From the NCBI GenBank assembly GCA_002803225.1, contig NXFV01002072.1, positions 1 through 45,488 of the forward strand: a stretch of DNA of 45,488 nucleotides, in the 5' to 3' direction. The notes under the pieces are model-generated. The model saw nothing but the letters and a program-made list of their open reading frames with translations. It made no database searches and was not told where the DNA came from. The position numbers and the translations under genes are program-made. How positions within the stretch are numbered: position 1 is the first letter of the stretch; every line of letters begins with the position of its first letter. Below, one piece after another: positions 43,254 through 45,488 of the stretch. The DNA comes from Gamarada debralockiae. Lineage: Eukaryota; Ascomycota; Leotiomycetes; Helotiales; Hyphodiscaceae.

Positions 43254-45488
43254 ATGGTCGAGTTTCTGTATCGTTATTCTCCGCTTCCCCTGGGGTTTGA
43301 CATTCGCTTGCTTCGGCTAATGCCACATAAAGACGAGACTGCTCCTATACAATGCCAACTCTTCAACTACTCTCTACAGGAATCGGGCAAACGAACGCAT
43401 CCGTATGATGCTTTGTCCTACGTATGGGGTGGTTCAGACAAGCCTCAGTCTATCTCTGTACACGAACATGACCTGCAACATAATCTGCCTGTGACGAAAA
43501 AACTTCACGAGGCGCTATCACGTCTTCGATATCGTTCCATTGAACGAATCATATGGGTAGATGCTGTTTGCATCAACCAAGAAAATGAACAAGAGAAAAT
43601 GCAACAGATTCAGTTGATGGTGAAGATCTACGCTCAAGCAAACCGTGTAGTGGTTTGGCTTGGAGAGGCGGCGGACAATAGCGACCGAGCGCTCGAAGAG
43701 ATACACGTTGCTGGAGGCGAGGGGTCTACAAATTCTTTAAACAATGAAATGATCCAACAAGCAATTATTGCTTTACTTGATCGGCCGTGGTTTCGGCGCA
43801 TCTGGGTAAGCGAGCAGGCGTTCAATAGAATAGGTAGAAGTTATTAACAAAGCCGATTTAGATCCTTCAAGAGGTTGCCGCAGCTCGACATATCGTGATC
43901 ATATGTGGCTTTACGGAAATTGACGGATATGTGTTCTGCTCAGGCTTAACGTCACTGAAGCTCTCCTATAAAGCTTATCCAAAGCTGCAGAGTCTGATTC
44001 CTTCAGTAACCTACCTGATAAGGGGAGCAATCTTCCGGCCTAAATACGTACCTAGCCCAGGCAGGTTCTCTCTAAATATCTGCTCTCTAGGCGAGCTGAT
44101 AGATACATACCATGCCCGCGAGTCTACTAACAGTCACGACAAGGTATTTGCCTTGCGCAATATGAGCTCTGATGATGATATCGCACCTGGCTTATCGCCT
44201 GACCACAACGTTCAATGGGAGCAACTCTTTGAGCGACTTGTTAAGTTCCTCCTCTGTGGAGATATATCCGTGGAGACTTGCGAACACTGCCAGAGGGCGG
44301 TGATCCAGAGTAAGGGCTGCATTCTTGGCCAAGTGTCCTCAGTAATGAGCGATGACAGACAGAATGTGAAAATCACATCCAAAAATACAGCTTGGTTCTC
44401 GAGGGAATGGTCTCTTCAGGCGTCAGCGAAATCCGTCCGAAAGGGTGATGTCGTCTGCCTTCTGAAAGGAGCTTCAAAGCCTACCATTATTAGGCTGTGC
44501 AAGGATTACTTTGTCGTTATTATAATTGCGGTCACTCCTCTAAACGAGAGTAGAAGTTTTGAACAGCCAGAACTTTCAAAATCAATAACACACTTCTCGC
44601 GTGACTTGCTACTTGTTTGGGACTGGGAAGATCCTCTAGAAGGCTCGCAAGACCAAGAAGAATATGAAACCTGGACAAAGAATAGTCAAGTACAGGAGCA
44701 TTCAAAAGCAGAGCTCGGAGATCATGTGGACAAGGTGACCAGAACATGGAATGTTGCACTGGTATTAGGAGACTTGAAAGATTATGAAAAGGCAAAAGAG
44801 AGGCTTCGAGAAGCAATAGAGGGCTATGAGATGGCGATTGGAGAAAAGTGTCCGCACATGCTGAAAAGCCAATACGGTCTAACACCGCTGTCGTGGGTTG
44901 CAGGGAACGGGTACGATGCAGCAGTAAAGCTGCTACTTGCAAAAGATAGTGTTGATCCGGACTTGAAGGATAGTCAACACAGTCGGACACCGCTATCGTG
45001 GGCAGCCGAAGGAGGGCACGAGACCGTAATCTTGCTGCTATTAATGACGGGCAAGGTCCAAGTCGACTCCAAGGACGGTCGCGGTCGGACACCGCTTTTA
45101 TGGGCAGCCGAGGGAGGGCACGATGCAGTAGTAAAGCTGCTACTTGCGAAAGATAGTGTTGATCCGGACTTGAAGGACAGTCAACACAGTCGGACGCCGC
45201 TGTCGTGGGCAGCCGAGGGAGGGCACGATGCAGTAGTAAAGCTGCTACTTGCGAAAGATAGTGTTGATCCGGACTTGAAGGACAGTCAACACAGTCGGAC
45301 GCCGCTATCGTGGGCAGCCGAAGGAGGGCACGAGGTCGTAGTCATGCTGCTGCTCGCGACGGGCAAGGTCGAGGTCGACTCCAAGGACGATCGCGGTCGG
45401 ACACCGCTCTTATGGGCGGCAGGAGCAGGCCACCTCGCCGTCGTAGAGCGGCTGCTCCAGGAGAAGGCAGAGGTCAATGCAGCAGCAG
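43254..45488 (+). CDS. HET-domain protein with C-terminal ankyrin repeats (2 exons, partial at the window end)
   Basis: Exon 1 is 43254-43805; a 56-bp intron (43806-43861) restores the HET reading FRRIW|ILQEVAAARHI. Exon 2 is open from 43862 to the window edge. The HET domain is complete: HPYDALSYVWGG (about residue 50), RSIERIIWVDAVCINQENEQ, VVVWLGEAADNSD, and DRPWFRRIWILQEV. A middle part of about 300 residues includes STNSHDKVFALRNMSSDDD. A TPR-like helix pair follows (TWNVALVLGDLKDYEKAKER). At least six ankyrin repeats follow from about 44868 (RTPLSWAAEGGHDAVVKLLL type); the unit SQHSR...PDLKD is 35 aa (105 bp) and copies are almost identical at DNA level. HET plus repeat proteins act in fungal self/non-self recognition; the ligand is unknown. 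The true C-terminus lies outside the window. Confidence 0.92.

Noticed and set aside
1..45488. CRISPR arrays, operons, ribosome binding sites, rRNA genes
   Set aside because: The sequence is eukaryotic nuclear DNA with spliced genes; no such structure was seen on either strand.

Overview
The window is nuclear DNA of a filamentous ascomycete (Pezizomycotina; a leotiomycete-like fungus is my guess, no species can be named). Genes are broken by short introns (mostly 48-65 bp) with GT(A/G)AGT-type donors and CTAAC/CTGAC branch sites. The families are typical of moulds: HET-domain proteins, a fungal rhodopsin-type membrane protein, Atg15 with a Cys-repeat tail and a secreted tyrosinase.

Layout. 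0.1-1.7 kb: a small Cys-rich secreted protein, then a gene-poor, repeat-bearing stretch. 1.7-14 kb: mostly housekeeping genes: an SRA-YDG domain protein, tRNA pseudouridine synthase PUS7, a 172-aa unknown, a decayed cysteine dioxygenase, a parvulin (PIN4), and the head-to-head ribosomal protein genes RPS12 and RPS22. 13.8-21 kb: tyrosinase, two abutting inverted MITEs, a seven-helix membrane protein and a GT90 glycosyltransferase. 21.8-28.2 kb: a broken cupin dioxygenase, PAF1 and a badly decayed 3-beta-HSD/sterol dehydrogenase. 28.5-35.8 kb: RER1, mitochondrial enoyl-CoA hydratase, ATG15 and a VPS9-domain GEF. 36.4-42.8 kb: a segment with Tc1/mariner ends pointing outward at both sides; it holds a large HET gene, an unknown broken gene and a dead transposase. 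43.3 kb to the end: a HET-ankyrin gene with nearly identical tandem repeats, cut by the window edge.

The most interesting area is the right end. The large HET gene has its first 77 codons on the opposite strand. A roughly 360-bp inversion between 5-bp inverted matches (GGAGT...ACTCC) explains this, and the join would be codon-perfect. The remaining 820-codon frame is fully open. This split HET gene lies between two inverted relics of one mariner family, next to a second HET gene whose ankyrin repeats look homogenised. That is what a fast-evolving self/non-self recognition locus could look like. A second theme is gene loss: three small-molecule enzyme genes (cysteine dioxygenase, cupin dioxygenase, sterol dehydrogenase) are pseudogenes beside long intact housekeeping genes, so general sequencing error is an unlikely cause.
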